Shown here: in pieces, positions 49,985-61,950 of the stretch
How positions within the stretch are numbered: position 1 is the stretch's first letter
Layout of the letters: the number at the start of each line of letters is the position of its first letter
From: Rhabditophanes sp. KR3021
Lineage: Eukaryota > Nematoda > Chromadorea > Rhabditida > Alloionematidae
Length of the DNA stretch: 64,000 bases
Assembly (NCBI GenBank): GCA_963281155.1
Contig: CAUJLY010000004.1
Location: forward strand, 4,340,001 to 4,404,000
Direction of reading: 5' to 3'
Position numbers and translations under genes: made by a program
The notes under the pieces: model-generated
What the model was told of the DNA's origin: nothing
Databases searched by the model: none
Seen by the model: only the letters and a program-made list of their open reading frames with translations

Positions 49985-50976
49985 ATGGTTAATACACGTA
50001 TCGGATTTATTGGCGCTGGAAAAATGGCCCAAGCCTTGGCTAAAGGTTTAGTTACTTCTGGTAGATATGCAGCAGAAAATATTACAGCTTCATGCCCCAA
50101 AAAGGATATAAAGATGTTGGAAGAATGCAAAGTTTTGGGCATAAATACAACTTTTGACAATAGTGAAGTTGTTCACAATTCAGATGTTGTTTTTATTGCA
50201 GTAAAACCTAATTACGTTAGCCAAGTAGCATCAGAAATTGCACCCGTTTTTGAAAGAAATCATTTGTTAGTTTCAATTGCTTTAGGAATTACTATCAGAA
50301 ATATCGAGAATGTATGTTGCATAGATATTACAAATAATATCTTTTTAATATAATTTTAATTTCTTTTTAAATCATTTTAATATCGGTTTTAGTTGCTTCC
50401 AACCAAAAGCCGTGTAGTCAGAGTTATTCCAAACACCCCATGCTTAGTTGGCGCTGGAGCATCTGCTTATTCCATGGGTTCCGCTTGCTATGATGGAGAT
50501 TCGTCATTGGTTCATGATTTATTATCAACAGTTGGGTATGCTGTCGAGGTTAACGAAACGTTAATTAATCCTACAACAAGTGTAGCATCATCAGGAGTTG
50601 CTTTCGTATGTTTCGATAATATTTATGTTTACTGATGCATAATTATAGATGCTTGCTGTAATCGAAGGACTTGCAGATGGTGGAGTAAAAATGGGAATGC
50701 CACGTGACTTAGCAATCAAATTAGCTGCAACGACTATGTTTGGTGCATCAAAAATGGTTCTTGAAACTGAGTAAGCATGATAAAGAAGTCTAGTTTAATT
50801 GTGATTTTAGTGAACATCCCGCCATTTTAAAAGATGCCGTTCAAAGTCCAGGTGGTAGCAGCATCTTTGGAATGCATGAGCTAGAAAAGGGAAATTTGAA
50901 GGGGATTATTATTAGCGCCGTCGAAGCTGCGTGCAATAGATCTGAAGCCGTAGGAAAACAATTCAGTAACCATTAA
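49985..50976 (+). CDS. pyrroline-5-carboxylate reductase (PYCR)
   Basis: Four exons (49985-50311, 50393-50605, 50649-50770, 50811-50976; introns 81, 43 and 40 nt), 275 aa, the usual length. It catalyses NAD(P)H-dependent reduction of pyrroline-5-carboxylate, the last step of proline synthesis. Visible: the Rossmann motif IGFIGAGKMAQALAKG, VVFIAVKPNYV, VVRVIPNTPCLVGAGASAYS, EGLADGGVKMGMPRDLA, AATTMFGASKMVLET, and C-terminal HPAILKDAVQSPGGSSIFGM with HELEKGNLKGIIISAVEAAC. One oddity: the usual conserved LSGSGPAY block reads VASSGVAF here, so part of the substrate/oligomer region has diverged. Confidence 0.93.
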
Positions 50977-51029
50977 AGAATATAATTTTTGTTTTGAATA
51001 ACAAATAATAAAGTACATATATGAGCAAA

Positions 51030-51480
51030 ATAGGATAATATGATTAGAACTAATAAGTTCCTTAAATTCGTCCAAATTCGTAGTTAGCCTTATCTTCTTC
51101 ATCAATAACTTTTCTAAAAAATAAACGGTTGGTTCCATTGTGTCGATTTCTTTAATCATAAAATTATAGAGTTTTTCATTTTGTTTGAGAGTCAATCCTT
51201 GAAGATGGTGTAATTCAGTTCCGCTAGTTTGGTTAATTAAGCTGGAACACGATGCGTCACAATTGTGATCCTCAGGACATTGATTAATCGTTTCGAAATT
51301 AGAATACTTTCATAAGCTCTTGGATTAATATTCTTGACTTCATAAACTACAAGTTGAAAGAGACCTTCTTCTGATTCAATAAGGTCTGTATACATGTTTG
51401 GAGCTCGTTTGTGAACAGAATTCTCAAAATGATCTAAACCTCTACAATGTTTTTCTTGAGGAGTATCTGACTAGATCAAA
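51030..51480 (-). pseudogene. decayed coding patch F
   Basis: Minus-strand translation gives APNMYTDLIESEEGLFQLVV and EVKNINPRAYESILI in one frame, then a direct frame change to NFETINQCPEDHNCDASCSS and LTLKQNEKLYNFMIKEIDTM. The two frames overlap without splice sites, so the gene is broken. It lies just after the reductase gene on the opposite strand. Family unknown. Confidence 0.4.
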
Positions 51481-51970
51481 AAACAAAATAAGCGATCTGT
51501 TTTGATTAATTCATCTCTGTGGTTTATTTTGGTATAAAAAAAGAGACTTCGTTTAGTCTATTTAATTTTTGGTCATTTTATAAATATCTGGAGTTGACTC
51601 AGTTCATGATTTAGCATTATATAATCTTTCTTCTACACAGACTTTCTAACAAAGAGAAATAATTTTTTAGTGTGATACCAAAGGTTTTTGTTTTTTTGCC
51701 AAACTTCATGTTTTCTCCCATAAAATAACTTACAATCAAATCTAATCATTTTATTTCAGTTTCAATGTGGAATCTCAAAAATAAACACCCAAAAGAGTAT
51801 CAAGGATCATATTCAGTAATTGTTCCAATAAAATATTTTTGTTAGAAGTATGTGTAATAAATACATGCATTGCAATAAATATATAGACATTATTGGAGCT
51901 AATTTTTATAATGATACTTATTTATAAACAAGAACATTTTTGATTTGCGCTAATAATATTTACAATTAAC

Positions 51971-52983
51971 ATGTCAAGTTTACAAAATTTACACCACATG
52001 ACATTTATATTCAAAATGCCAATAAAAACAGTATTCTCTAGAATAAAAGCATTATTGTTCTATATTTTATCAAATATTTTAAAAGGATGGCATTTCCTAC
52101 TTGATAGGTATGTAATCTATCCTGTCTTATCCAGAATCGCAGAGCGTATGGATATAAATTTTCTTAATTTTGGATATCTACCGACTAAAAACGAGATGAA
52201 ACTTGCTGTTATAAATGAAGTTATTGAGGTAGAAGACAACCAAATAGCACATTGCTATTTATATGAAAAAACACTAAGTTTATGCCCTAAATACAAGCAA
52301 TTAGCTGGAGCAACTATTTTAGACGTCGGATGTGGCCACTTGGGGTAAACTTACTATCAGTTAATTTTGAGTTAATGTAAAATTATTTTAGTGGAATAAG
52401 ATGGTTGAAACGAGCTCATCCAGAAATAAAAAGTATATGCGGAATTGATCTTGTATTACCAAACAAATCCAATTGCTTTGCATTTGGAGAAGTGAAAATT
52501 GGAGATGCATTGAATATTCCTTATCCAAGTTCCTCATTCGATATCATAATTAATATTGAAAGTAGTCATTTGTATTCCGATTTCGACAAATTTCTCCATG
52601 AAGCTAACAGAGTATTGAAATTGGGAGGTTATATTTGCTGGAGTGATTTACGATTTGCAACTAGGATGAGGGCAACCTTAAACTCATTTGATGACGCTGG
52701 GTTTGAAATGGTAAAAATCGAGGATATTACAAAACAGGTGATTCAAGGACTGGCCGTGACATCTAAAAGATATGAAAAATTGTTAGAGAAAGCACCATAC
52801 TTTATTCGCTTATTTAAAAATTCAGTGTGGAGAAATACGTGGACTGCTCCTGGAACAGATTCTTATAAGAGATTCAAAAAAGAGAAACTTTATATGTCAG
52901 CTACATTTAAAAAAAATCAAGATATTGGAGCACCATCAACACAAGAGCTGAGTCCTGAAAAGTTTTCAAGGGATTCCCTTTAA
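51971..52983 (+). CDS. SAM-dependent methyltransferase, membrane-anchored
   Basis: Two exons (51971-52344, 52392-52983, 47-nt intron), 321 aa. The N-terminus has a hydrophobic stretch (TVFSRIKALLFYILSNIL) that may anchor it to a membrane. The class I methyltransferase core follows: motif I TILDVGCGHLGGIRWL, acidic loop ICGIDLVLP, GDALNIPYPSSSFDIIINIE (motif II region), and HEANRVLKLGGYICWSDLRF (motif III). The spacing and the HEANRVLKLGG pattern resemble the UbiE/Erg6 group and nematode small-molecule or lipid methyltransferases. The substrate cannot be told. The intron interrupts motif I, between the two glycines. An in-frame ATG at 52017 is an alternative start. Confidence 0.85.
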
Positions 52984-55542
52984 GTTTAAATAAATACACA
53001 ATTATTTTCAATAAATTTTTCAATATTCTTTGCTGCAAAAGCAAAGTATGCATTGAAATATATTTACACAAACTACTTTCAAAGAGCATTTGATTTTATC
53101 TTGCTAGCAGATGGTGATACCTCTTTCAAACCCATTTAATAACCCAAAATCCTAATGCTCCTATACATCATTATTATTCAGTTAACTTTTCAAATAAAGA
53201 CGGTCGAGCCACGACTTTTATTTATGTTGAGGTGGCCTTGTGTTAGGTAGAGAAGCACTCCTAAGATTTATAAAACATTGTGTTGATAATCCTAAAAAAT
53301 GTCGCCAAGAAGAAGGAAGAATGGAGATTTTGAAATTTGTCTCCTTAATGCTGGAGTGAAATTGATGCCTGCTAGTGATTTTGCTGCTAGACCACGTTAT
53401 TTTCATTTAATCCATCATCAAAGTTGAAACCTCGTATGTCAAAAGGTTTGACAAGGCACTTCAATTATTAAGTGAAAAGATATTAAAACCTGGCAGAAAA
53501 TGTATGGTAGAGTATCCATTGTCTTATCATTGTTTCCAAGGAGAATTCGTGATTGGCATGCAGTGTTTGCTAAACCATGCTAATGTTTTTTGGAAATTCA
53601 TCAGATAGAAACATTTATTAAGATGAAATAAACTCTTTAAATTTAATTGATAGTAATTTAAAGTTTCATTGTCAATAACTTAAAAAATGCTTTTTAGACT
53701 TTAACATTATATGCATATATCTAATGTACACTAAACTTATCGTAAATAATTGAGAATGTATTTTTTTCCTTCAAAACTAGAAAGAAAATTATTAATGATA
53801 GTTCAAAAAACGGATAAATAACATTACTCCCTATAAATATGATTATCACTTTAAAGTTCTGATATTTCTTATACAATTCAATTATTTACATTTACCCCCA
53901 TGAAAAAACAGTTCTTCAAGTAAATGTTAATTAAATTTGCATAGTTAAGGACTTTTTTAATATACCTACGGAATGTCATCTTCTTAATATCGTATGTAGG
54001 TATGATGTCAAGAGTAACCGATAACTTGTTTTCTTCTATTAACAAATCTGTGGTGGAGCTTCCATGATTATTTGTTGTAAGCACAAAGTCTAGAATTACT
54101 AGTTATAAGTTGACAAGTAAAATAAAGCTCACATGGAAAGTGAATCAAGGGTTACGAAATACAGGAAGTCTGAGAGTAAAATCGGTGCACATAAATTTTT
54201 GTGTGTATACCATTTTTCTTTGCGTCAAAGCTCAGGAATAAATCTCTAGTTCACATATTTTTTTATTTAAGAATGTTTAAAACATTTAGAGGAACTCACT
54301 TCTATCATTAAAATCATCTATATAACATCAAGGTATTTTTCTTTGTCAATCATTCTGTTTTATTCATTAATTATTCACAATTTTGCACAATCATTTTTTG
54401 AACATGATCATTGTCAAAATAAAAATTGAACATCGACGTATACCTTAAAGCTTTATGTCTGCGAAGGTAAGGTTGGAGTAACTTACCACAGTTAAAGTAA
54501 GTCGAATTGTTCGAGTAACTCCAAGTTTTCCTTATTTTAAACAGCAAAAACTTTTTCTTACGTATATGTTATTATTTGTTTTAAGCTTTTATAATACAAC
54601 ACATACTATGTAATTTAGAACATTTTGTAAAAATTGTTCCGTTAACTCAAAAGCTATTTCATGTTTAAATCATATTCTATTACTAAATCTAAAATTTTAA
54701 TTTTGAAAACACCTTATTTATACTAAAGCAGGTGCAATGTATCAAATATCCTTTCTCCGATGCTTTATATGAACTGTTACACCAATAAATATCGGTATTA
54801 ATACTATGAATATCATTGGGCTATTTACATGCGTAAACTATACATAGAGATCATTTTACATTTTTTTCTTGACTACTTGTTAAGATTGACCACTCGAACA
54901 TTTTAAATGTATTGTGTACAAGCAATTTGATATATGGCCCTAAATCACAGATTGTGTTAAAAAGTGGCTTAGACCTATTTTAAGAATAGTGTAAGTAAAA
55001 TATAAGATATAGTAATTTTGTCACCTAACTATAATATGTACAAAAATAATTAAACATCAGTTTATTGACAAACAATTTATAAAAGTATTATTTCATCTAA
55101 AAGATCTTTTTTATTCAAATAACAAATATTTATTTTAATAATTGTGATCTATTTATTTTGGTGAATAAATGCTTGAAGCTCATATATACTTCTACTCTTA
55201 AATCATACCGGGTATTTTTAAATTAACCTTCCTTTAGTTTTATTACCTCACACTAATCTGCTTAGTCCCAATGTTTAATTAATTTAATTACCTGTCAATA
55301 TATACCTTAGACTTGTAAGCTCCCCACCTCTTATGTACCCTGAAACGCAAATGATATATTAAATGATGCCTGTCTCTTTTCATAATTGATCGTGTCAAAC
55401 TCCTTATATTATTTTGCAATTAATTTATACTTTCAGAAGACTTTACTAACAATCATATATTTGGGATTTATTGATGCTAAATTAGTACAAATATTACTCA
55501 TATTGCTTATATTGGAAACAACTTATTAAATCAGCACAAACA
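52984..55542. other. 2.5 kb without an intact gene
   Basis: Contains decayed patch G (53200-53610). Otherwise AT-rich; a minus-strand open frame at 53878-54084 has no recognisable features. No other gene seen. Confidence 0.5.
53200..53610 (+). pseudogene. decayed coding patch G
   Basis: Plus-strand patches in three frames line up as one lost protein: GREALLRFIKHCVDNPKKCR (53240), LMPASDFAARPRYFHLIHH (53363), then VKRFDKALQLLSEKILKPGR and YPLSYHCFQGEFVIGMQCLL (53437-53575). Two frame changes without splice signals separate them. Family unknown; resembles the decayed elements A-E in style. Confidence 0.4.
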
Positions 55543-58499
55543 ATGAGTCTGCGAAATGCATATTCTTCACAAATTACGGTAAATTTATTGGCAACATAAA
55601 ATTTTGAACGCACTTTTAGGTTTTTTTTCTTTTGAATTGTCGTTTTGACCGGAAACATTATTTAATTCAGCTAGTCGATGTGTATTCCCATCTCTTAAGT
55701 AAATTGGAATTTCATACAAACCAGCATTGTCAGTGCGAACAATTAAGCTAGACAAAACATTAAATACATCTTTAACTCCAATATTTTCTTTAGCACTGCA
55801 TATTTTCCCACCATGGAACCCCTCGCTTTGAGCTTTCTCATTAATCTTTTCTTCATTTAAATCAGGGTTTAGATCGCATTTGTTATGAACAAATAAAGTC
55901 GGTATTGTACCTCCATCAGCAAGTCTTAGCTTTGCATCCAAGTCAGCTTTCCATCTCAAGGCTCCTTCAGTTGTATCTTTGCGTTCACAATCACAAACAA
56001 CAATAGCTGAAATAAGTTACTATATGATGTCATTGCATTAAATCTAAAATTACCTCCATGTGCGTCTTTGAAATAAACTCTAGTTAGATTGCTGAATCTG
56101 TCTTGGCCTAAATTATAAAAAATATTTATAATGTCAAATAAATAATGTATTTTAGATTTGCAATCTCTTGTTAGTTTTGTGTGGTTTAGCTGCTGTGGGC
56201 TTAGCAGGCTCGCAATTTTCAATCGTTGGATTAAATAATTACAAAGAAATTGATTTAAGAATACTTAATTGGATACCAATTTTGGCAGGAGTAGTCGGAA
56301 TATTTTGTGTGACACAGAATCATGGAAGTATTTTAGCAAAAACATTGTATATTTTGTCAGTTGCAATTGCTGTAGCAACGTGCATTTTTTATGGCTTTAC
56401 AACATATAGAATCGTTGATGAATATAGACAACTTATGAGACTACAGAATGCTAATGGATTTCAACAGGAATTTTCGGAGGATGTTTCAAATTATAGTGGA
56501 AAAATTGCAATCTCTGCCGTTATGATTGGCCTTTCTTTTGTAACTGCAATCATCGCTCTCATCTCAGTATTCTTGCTGAATAAATTAGTTTACATTGACG
56601 CTCCAATATGGCCTCCTCAGACTGTAGGTTTGCCAAAATAGATGCCCTAATGTGTTGTTTTAGAAAGATCACGAATATGAATTAAAAAGCACTAAAAGTC
56701 AACTTGTAATGGTGTCATTGGTAAAGTTTTTCCTCGGACTTGGTACTTTAGGATTATGTGCATTTATGGAATATGAAAGGGAACTTCTTGGTGTCAAAAA
56801 CAATTACATTAATATTGCTCTAGATCACATTACAGCAATATTTGTAGTAACTTCTGCTTGCATCGAGTTAATTGCAATCTTTGGAAAACTGCAATTTCTA
56901 TTAAACATTAAAGTTGGTATGGCTTTTTCTGTAATTGCGGCGGTTTGGTGGTAAATTTTGTTATTTGTAGAAGTTATATTATTTTTTAGTTTAAAATCAA
57001 TTGATCTTGGAATGTATCCATTTTACAAAAATGATCTCTCTGCATACAGAGCTTTTGAAGATTCCACCCTTCCCACCAATAACGGAGTTAATAATAATAA
57101 CAACAACGATAGTCCATATTATATAATAGCAGCATCGCATGGAGTTTTGCTTGGAGTCTTTGGAGTAAATTTTCTGTTGTGTGTAGGAAGTACTGTTTTA
57201 GCTGCAGCTTGTCTACCCATGGACTTGTTGAGTGGAACTACCAAAATTGAAAAACCACTCAAAATTCAAGCTATTTCCCTAAGTTTTCTACACATTCTTT
57301 GGGCCTGCTGTTTGATCGCACTAGTTGTTCTTGGATTGGTAAAACTTCCATGGAATGGAGCATACATCGGTGGAGATCTTTTGTATCAAGCAATGCTATT
57401 TTTAGCAACAGGCCTTTTTGCATCGAAATATTTCATCAATTTCGTGACAATTAGATTTGTATTGTCAATTTGCGCATTATCGGTGGCAGTTGAAAAGACT
57501 TGTTCTACAGCTAATTTAATCTACCAATCGGCCGACAGAGATATCTTTAAGAATGGAGTACATGACATCTACGTTGGACAAATTGTTTTATATTCAGTGC
57601 AAGCATTTATTCTCGGCGCTGAAGCTTTAACAGCTCTTTTGTCATCAATTGTCTTTGGAAGAGCAATTATCAATAATCAATCTAGAGCACATGAAGAAAA
57701 CCAAAGTGTTTCTATACTATTCTCCCTTGGAACTCTTTTCTACGGAATCGTACTAACAGGATGTTATGTTGTTTTCGAACTAGGATATTGGAGATATGAC
57801 GCAAGATTTCTAGATACCCCCTTTTTCAGAATAGGAAATGGCCCTCTTGCTATCGCGGTCTTTATAATTCAAATAATCTGTGTTTGTCACCCCAAACTTT
57901 TGGCTTCCACCATAATTTTGCAATGTATAGTAGCAGCTATCTCAACGTACGTAATTTCACTCTCAATGACAAACACCTACTATCTTAGAGTTCTAATTAA
58001 TTCTACAGATATTCTTCAAAGTACCGTGAGTATGTCAACGGTACTAAAAGTGGGATTAATCTTAGCAGCTAGTGCAACAATTGCATGTGTAATTGCTACC
58101 ATTTCTGCAGCTATTTGCATAATGAGATCTAGTTATATTTTACATCACGGGGCCCGTACGATGACTAATGATGGGACTGATGTGATTGAAATGGAAACAT
58201 CTCGAACTAATTCTAATCGTTCAAACATACAACACGCTACTCCCATTCAGACGGTGGAAGAACAAACTGTGTACTGGAGTGCAGATGAACACCCAGGACA
58301 ATTTAATGCAACTCGTAGGTTTTACTCCCAACCTTACGCCGTAGATAACGGATTTACAACTTATTCATCAGATATCCACGAAATACGACCCTCAATTACC
58401 AACACATTTAATGACGACGTTTATCGAGAAGTTGAATATGAACGTGAGCGAATAAACAGTTCTACTCAAACAGAAAAAAGCCATAGTCCACGTGATTAA
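55543..58499 (+). CDS. 16-helix membrane protein, unknown, four tetraspan units
   Basis: Four exons (55543-55578, 56156-56623, 56664-56950, 56990-58499), 766 aa, all phases consistent. Exon 1 encodes MSLRNAYSSQIT. I count about sixteen hydrophobic segments grouped in fours, e.g. LLLVLCGLAAVGLAG / WIPILAGVVGIFCV / YILSVAIAVATCIFYGF / ISAVMIGLSFVTAIIALI in the first unit, and SILFSLGTLFYGIVLTG through GLILAASATIACVIATI in the last. Each unit has a short loop then a longer one before its fourth helix, suggesting internal duplication of a four-helix module. The C-terminal 130 residues are polar and probably cytosolic. No family recognised (not a transporter signature I know). The gene is interleaved with the Rab32-like gene on the other strand: its intron 1 contains Rab exons 5 and 6, and its exons 2-4 lie in Rab intron 4. 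Confidence 0.75.
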
Positions 58500-59604
58500 A
58501 TGTACCAAGATATCAAATGTTCCTTTAAATCTCTTCTAATATCACGGATTTTATACTAATAACAAATAATCAGCGTAACTATTTTTTGTTAATGTGTGAA
58601 ATTGTATTTTGTCATTTTATGTATATAAATAGAATTTTAAATAAATGTTTTAAAATTACTCACAATATTTAAAAAATCCTAATTTAAGATTAAATTGACC
58701 ACGTTAGATGATTATAAATGTCACATTTGTTGATTGTGAGATTGGCATAATAACGTGAGTTGATAAAAGCATTCGAATTAGGCATGCTTTCTAAAAGTAG
58801 TTTCAACCATCTTAGTAAAGACATTCAATATACAAACTAAATACTAGAAAGCGATATGATAACATTTACAGTCTACTACAGGTCACATGTTATAGCAAAA
58901 CTGTTTAGAATTATAAAAATAATTAGCATAAAATGGCCGAAGTATTTTGTGCTAAAACATAATTCTGAAATCATTTCCTCACTATTTTTGCCTAAAAACA
59001 ATCTTAGCTGATACTCAGTTTACTATATGTTCGAAAATTTCAATTTTTTATCAATTCAGATTTCCTGTGGTAAATATTTGGGATGTTAAAAACAAAATAA
59101 GCCATGTTTTTTAAGTTTTGGTTCTATTAGGAATGTATTCACTTAAAAATATCTCATTTAATTCAAATATTTTTTTAATTTTGTTGTAATCAAAGGTCAT
59201 AACCAATATTTTGTTATTGAACTACCTGAAACATCCCAAAGTTGCAATCTTAAAATGGATCCATCGTCATTTGCCACAATTTTTGTAGCAAAATCTACGC
59301 CAACAGTTGCCTTATAATATTGCATGTAGGTATTATGTACACTAGAAATGGATTAATTAATGCCTTCAGTTGGATTTGCTTACAATTGCCGAATGATTGA
59401 GCTTTTACCCGTGCCTGGATCACTAAAAAATAATTTTACAATGACGTTGTTAAATACTTACCCGATAACAAGAATTTTGAACAATCTTTCTGTATTTTTT
59501 GGATTACTTTCCGGTGGTGTATGTAAGGAAAGCTAAAAAATGTTCAGTTATAAAATGACGTTTTGAAATTTTACCATATTAGCAGCCATTTGTTGTTGAT
59601 CCAT
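55585..59604 (-). CDS. Rab32/38/29-family small GTPase (GLO-1-like)
   Basis: Six exons: 59604-59575, 59532-59462, 59422-59384, 59341-59226, 56107-56054, 56006-55585; 243 aa. G1 P-loop VIGDPGTGKSSIIRQL, switch I YYKATVGVDFATKI, G3 LRLQLWDVSGQDRFSNLTRV, G4 HNKCDLN, G5 CSAKENIG. The VGVDFA and ALRWKADLDAKLRLADGG stretches are diagnostic for the Rab32/38/29 group, which controls lysosome-related organelles (GLO-1 gut granules in C. elegans). The end ILCCQ carries a cysteine pair for prenylation. WDVSGQ differs from the usual WD(I/T)AGQ at one residue. Intron 4 is 3118 nt, against under 50 for the others, because it holds exons 2-4 of the 16-helix gene on the opposite strand. The stop codon is 6 nt from that gene's first exon. 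Confidence 0.93.
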
Positions 59605-60433
59605 AGTTTATTATTAACTTTTTTGGGAATAACAATTTTCTTTATAATAAATACTTGATAAAGATTAATGTTATGAATGAAAATAGGTATTGCTAACCAA
59701 AATATATATACCTATACTTTTGTTTGTTTAAAAAGAAAGTATAAACTTAATCATAATTCCACTGTCTGACCGCTTGATAAGATGACAATTATTCCGAGTA
59801 TTTTTTGTATGTTATATATTAATAGATAAGATTGTTTAATCTTAATGACTGGTAACTCCATCGACAATCTATATATTTCCTTTCAAATCTACTTATTTCA
59901 TATCAAAATATGCATTTTTAAGTGTCAATCTCCGCAAAATTTTAAATGCTTCAAACTAAATGGTGTTTTAATTAAATTAGACAAGTGTAGTTACACTACT
60001 TGAACAAGAAATCACAAGAAAGTTATAACAATTTGTTTACAAGGATTGAACGTCATGTCAGTTAGTGCAACTGGCCGAAAAAACATCTAATAACTTAATT
60101 TACCATGATTAAATTAACTATGTCATTAAGTATGGCCATTTCATCAAATTAGATTGAGAATAATTTATAAATTGCAGTAATAAGCAGATATTTAATGAAA
60201 TACGCCTGATTTTAGGAAACATTTTTTATGAAATTATTATTGATAAATATAATGTAATTAAATATTTAATTAATATAGGATATTGAAGTCAACATAAATA
60301 ATTAGATGTTGATGACGTTAAAAATAAGTACTACATATCTTAAATATATTGTAAAGGCGTTAATTATTAAAATTGGATATAATAATGATAAGTTGAAGAA
60401 ATAAAGTCACTTTAATTTAAACAAATCTTAAGA
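59605..60433. other. intergenic between divergent Rab32-like and tandem receptor genes
   Basis: AT-rich; presumed promoters for both sides. No coding signal. Confidence 0.55.
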
Positions 60434-61548
60434 ATGTCTTCAGGTATCAGACAGCTGCTATTAATGAATTCTAAGATAAAACAAGTGACAAATAATTACT
60501 GGACATCTCTTTATGCAATTATTTTTACTGTTTCCTTAATTCTAAATGTGTTTCTATTTCTGATGTCCATATTGGGAAATCAAATCAAGAACGTAGTTGT
60601 CAAATATTTTACAATAAATCTCTGTATTATGCATATATTTGTATTGGTTATTCGTGTCAATAATTCTAATAGAAGTGTTTGGAATAACTACTTACAATCA
60701 ACTTATTTCGACACTTACCAAATGCAATTATTTGCCGCACTATATTCCACATTTTTTTATGGTATGGTAGTAGTTCTATTTACAAACCTGGCTAATTTTT
60801 TTACCTCCAAAATTCAATATTCAATGATTTGCAATTATATTTCATTACCTATTATGTTTGTAACCATTGATCTGCTAGCTGTAATCTGCTATTTTTTGCA
60901 ATTAATGCTGGTTGATGCCAAGGGAAAACCACAATATTCATATGAACCTATCGAAGCATATCACGTTCTAGGCATCATATTCTTCGTAATTAGTTCAGGA
61001 TTATTCTTTGTAATTTCTTTGTTAATCCTAATCGTGTGTGCCGTCAGATTTTTCTTTTTTAACAGCGATGTAAAAGAAGTCCAAGAAGAGATTAATAGAG
61101 TAGGTTGAAATGTAATGTATTGAATTGTAACTGTATTTAGAAAGCTTTCGATTCCATAAATTTATTTCTTTTAAATGGGTACAATTGCGCGTCTATTGCC
61201 GTACTCCCAGGAAATTTTCTAAATATGGGAATATTTATCGGATCTTATTGGGTAATTAGAAAAGGTTATTTGCATATATGATTAAAAATAAAATTATAGG
61301 CCGAACATTTTATTGAGTACATGGATGCCATAATTGCAAATATGAAATTCACAAAACAGTTTGATGACATAGCTATGGTGATCTTTCCCATTTTCCAGTT
61401 CTTCGGAACCATTGTGTTTATTGAAGTGTACAGAAAACAAGTATGTTCAATTTGTAGCTGTGGCCGAGTTTATGGCTCAAATAACGCAAGCAAAGGTAAT
61501 AGTATCGTGGACCAAACCAAATGGGCACACAAATCAACTTCAAAATGA
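60434..61548 (+). CDS. multi-helix membrane protein, tandem copy 1
   Basis: Three exons (60434-61099, 61141-61251, 61300-61548), 341 aa. About seven hydrophobic segments, e.g. LYAIIFTVSLILNVFLFLMS, YFTINLCIMHIFVLVI, ALYSTFFYGMVVVLF, FVTIDLLAVICYFLQLML and VLGIIFFVISSGLFFVISLL. It shares with copy 2 the blocks IRVNNSNRS.W, IDLLAVICYF, LVDAKGK and a C-terminal CG.(F/V)YG. An orphan seven-helix receptor is the best guess from topology, but the classical GPCR motifs (DRY, NPxxY, ER..AT) are not seen. Exon 1 has exactly the same length (666 nt) as in copy 2. Confidence 0.75.
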
Positions 61549-61950
61549 ACTAAAAAATATCTCTTGAACATCAAGTTTAAACGAAGATGTTTGCATATTT
61601 TTACTTTACAGTACTTTAATAAAGTGCCACTTTGAATTAAGCATTTATATTTTATGATAAGTATTTCAGCAATTATTAATATTAAAAATCATATTTTTTG
61701 CTTTGAAATATAAATTTTTTATAACATATGAATATGAATGGCATGTCTATTTAATTTTCTGTAACTTTGGTCATAATGAATTAGTAATTGGCAGAACAAA
61801 TTTATTTTCAAGTTGTTACATTACTTTGAACTATGATTTAAATCATCTGTTATGCGGGTCATCGTCGCCAACAGATGTTGTTGCTCCTATATAAGTCTTA
61901 AGTTAGAAAAAGAATTTCAATAAGTTCTACATTTCACTAAATTTGTCAAA
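61549..61950. other. spacer between tandem copies 1 and 2
   Basis: 400 bases holding the copy 1 3' flank (AATAAAG near 61618) and the copy 2 promoter. A small plus-strand frame at 61703-61894 has no support. Confidence 0.55.

Noticed and set aside
53878..54084. Minus-strand frame of 68 codons, considered as a reverse-transcriptase remnant
   Set aside because: No catalytic motif or surrounding element structure could be found.
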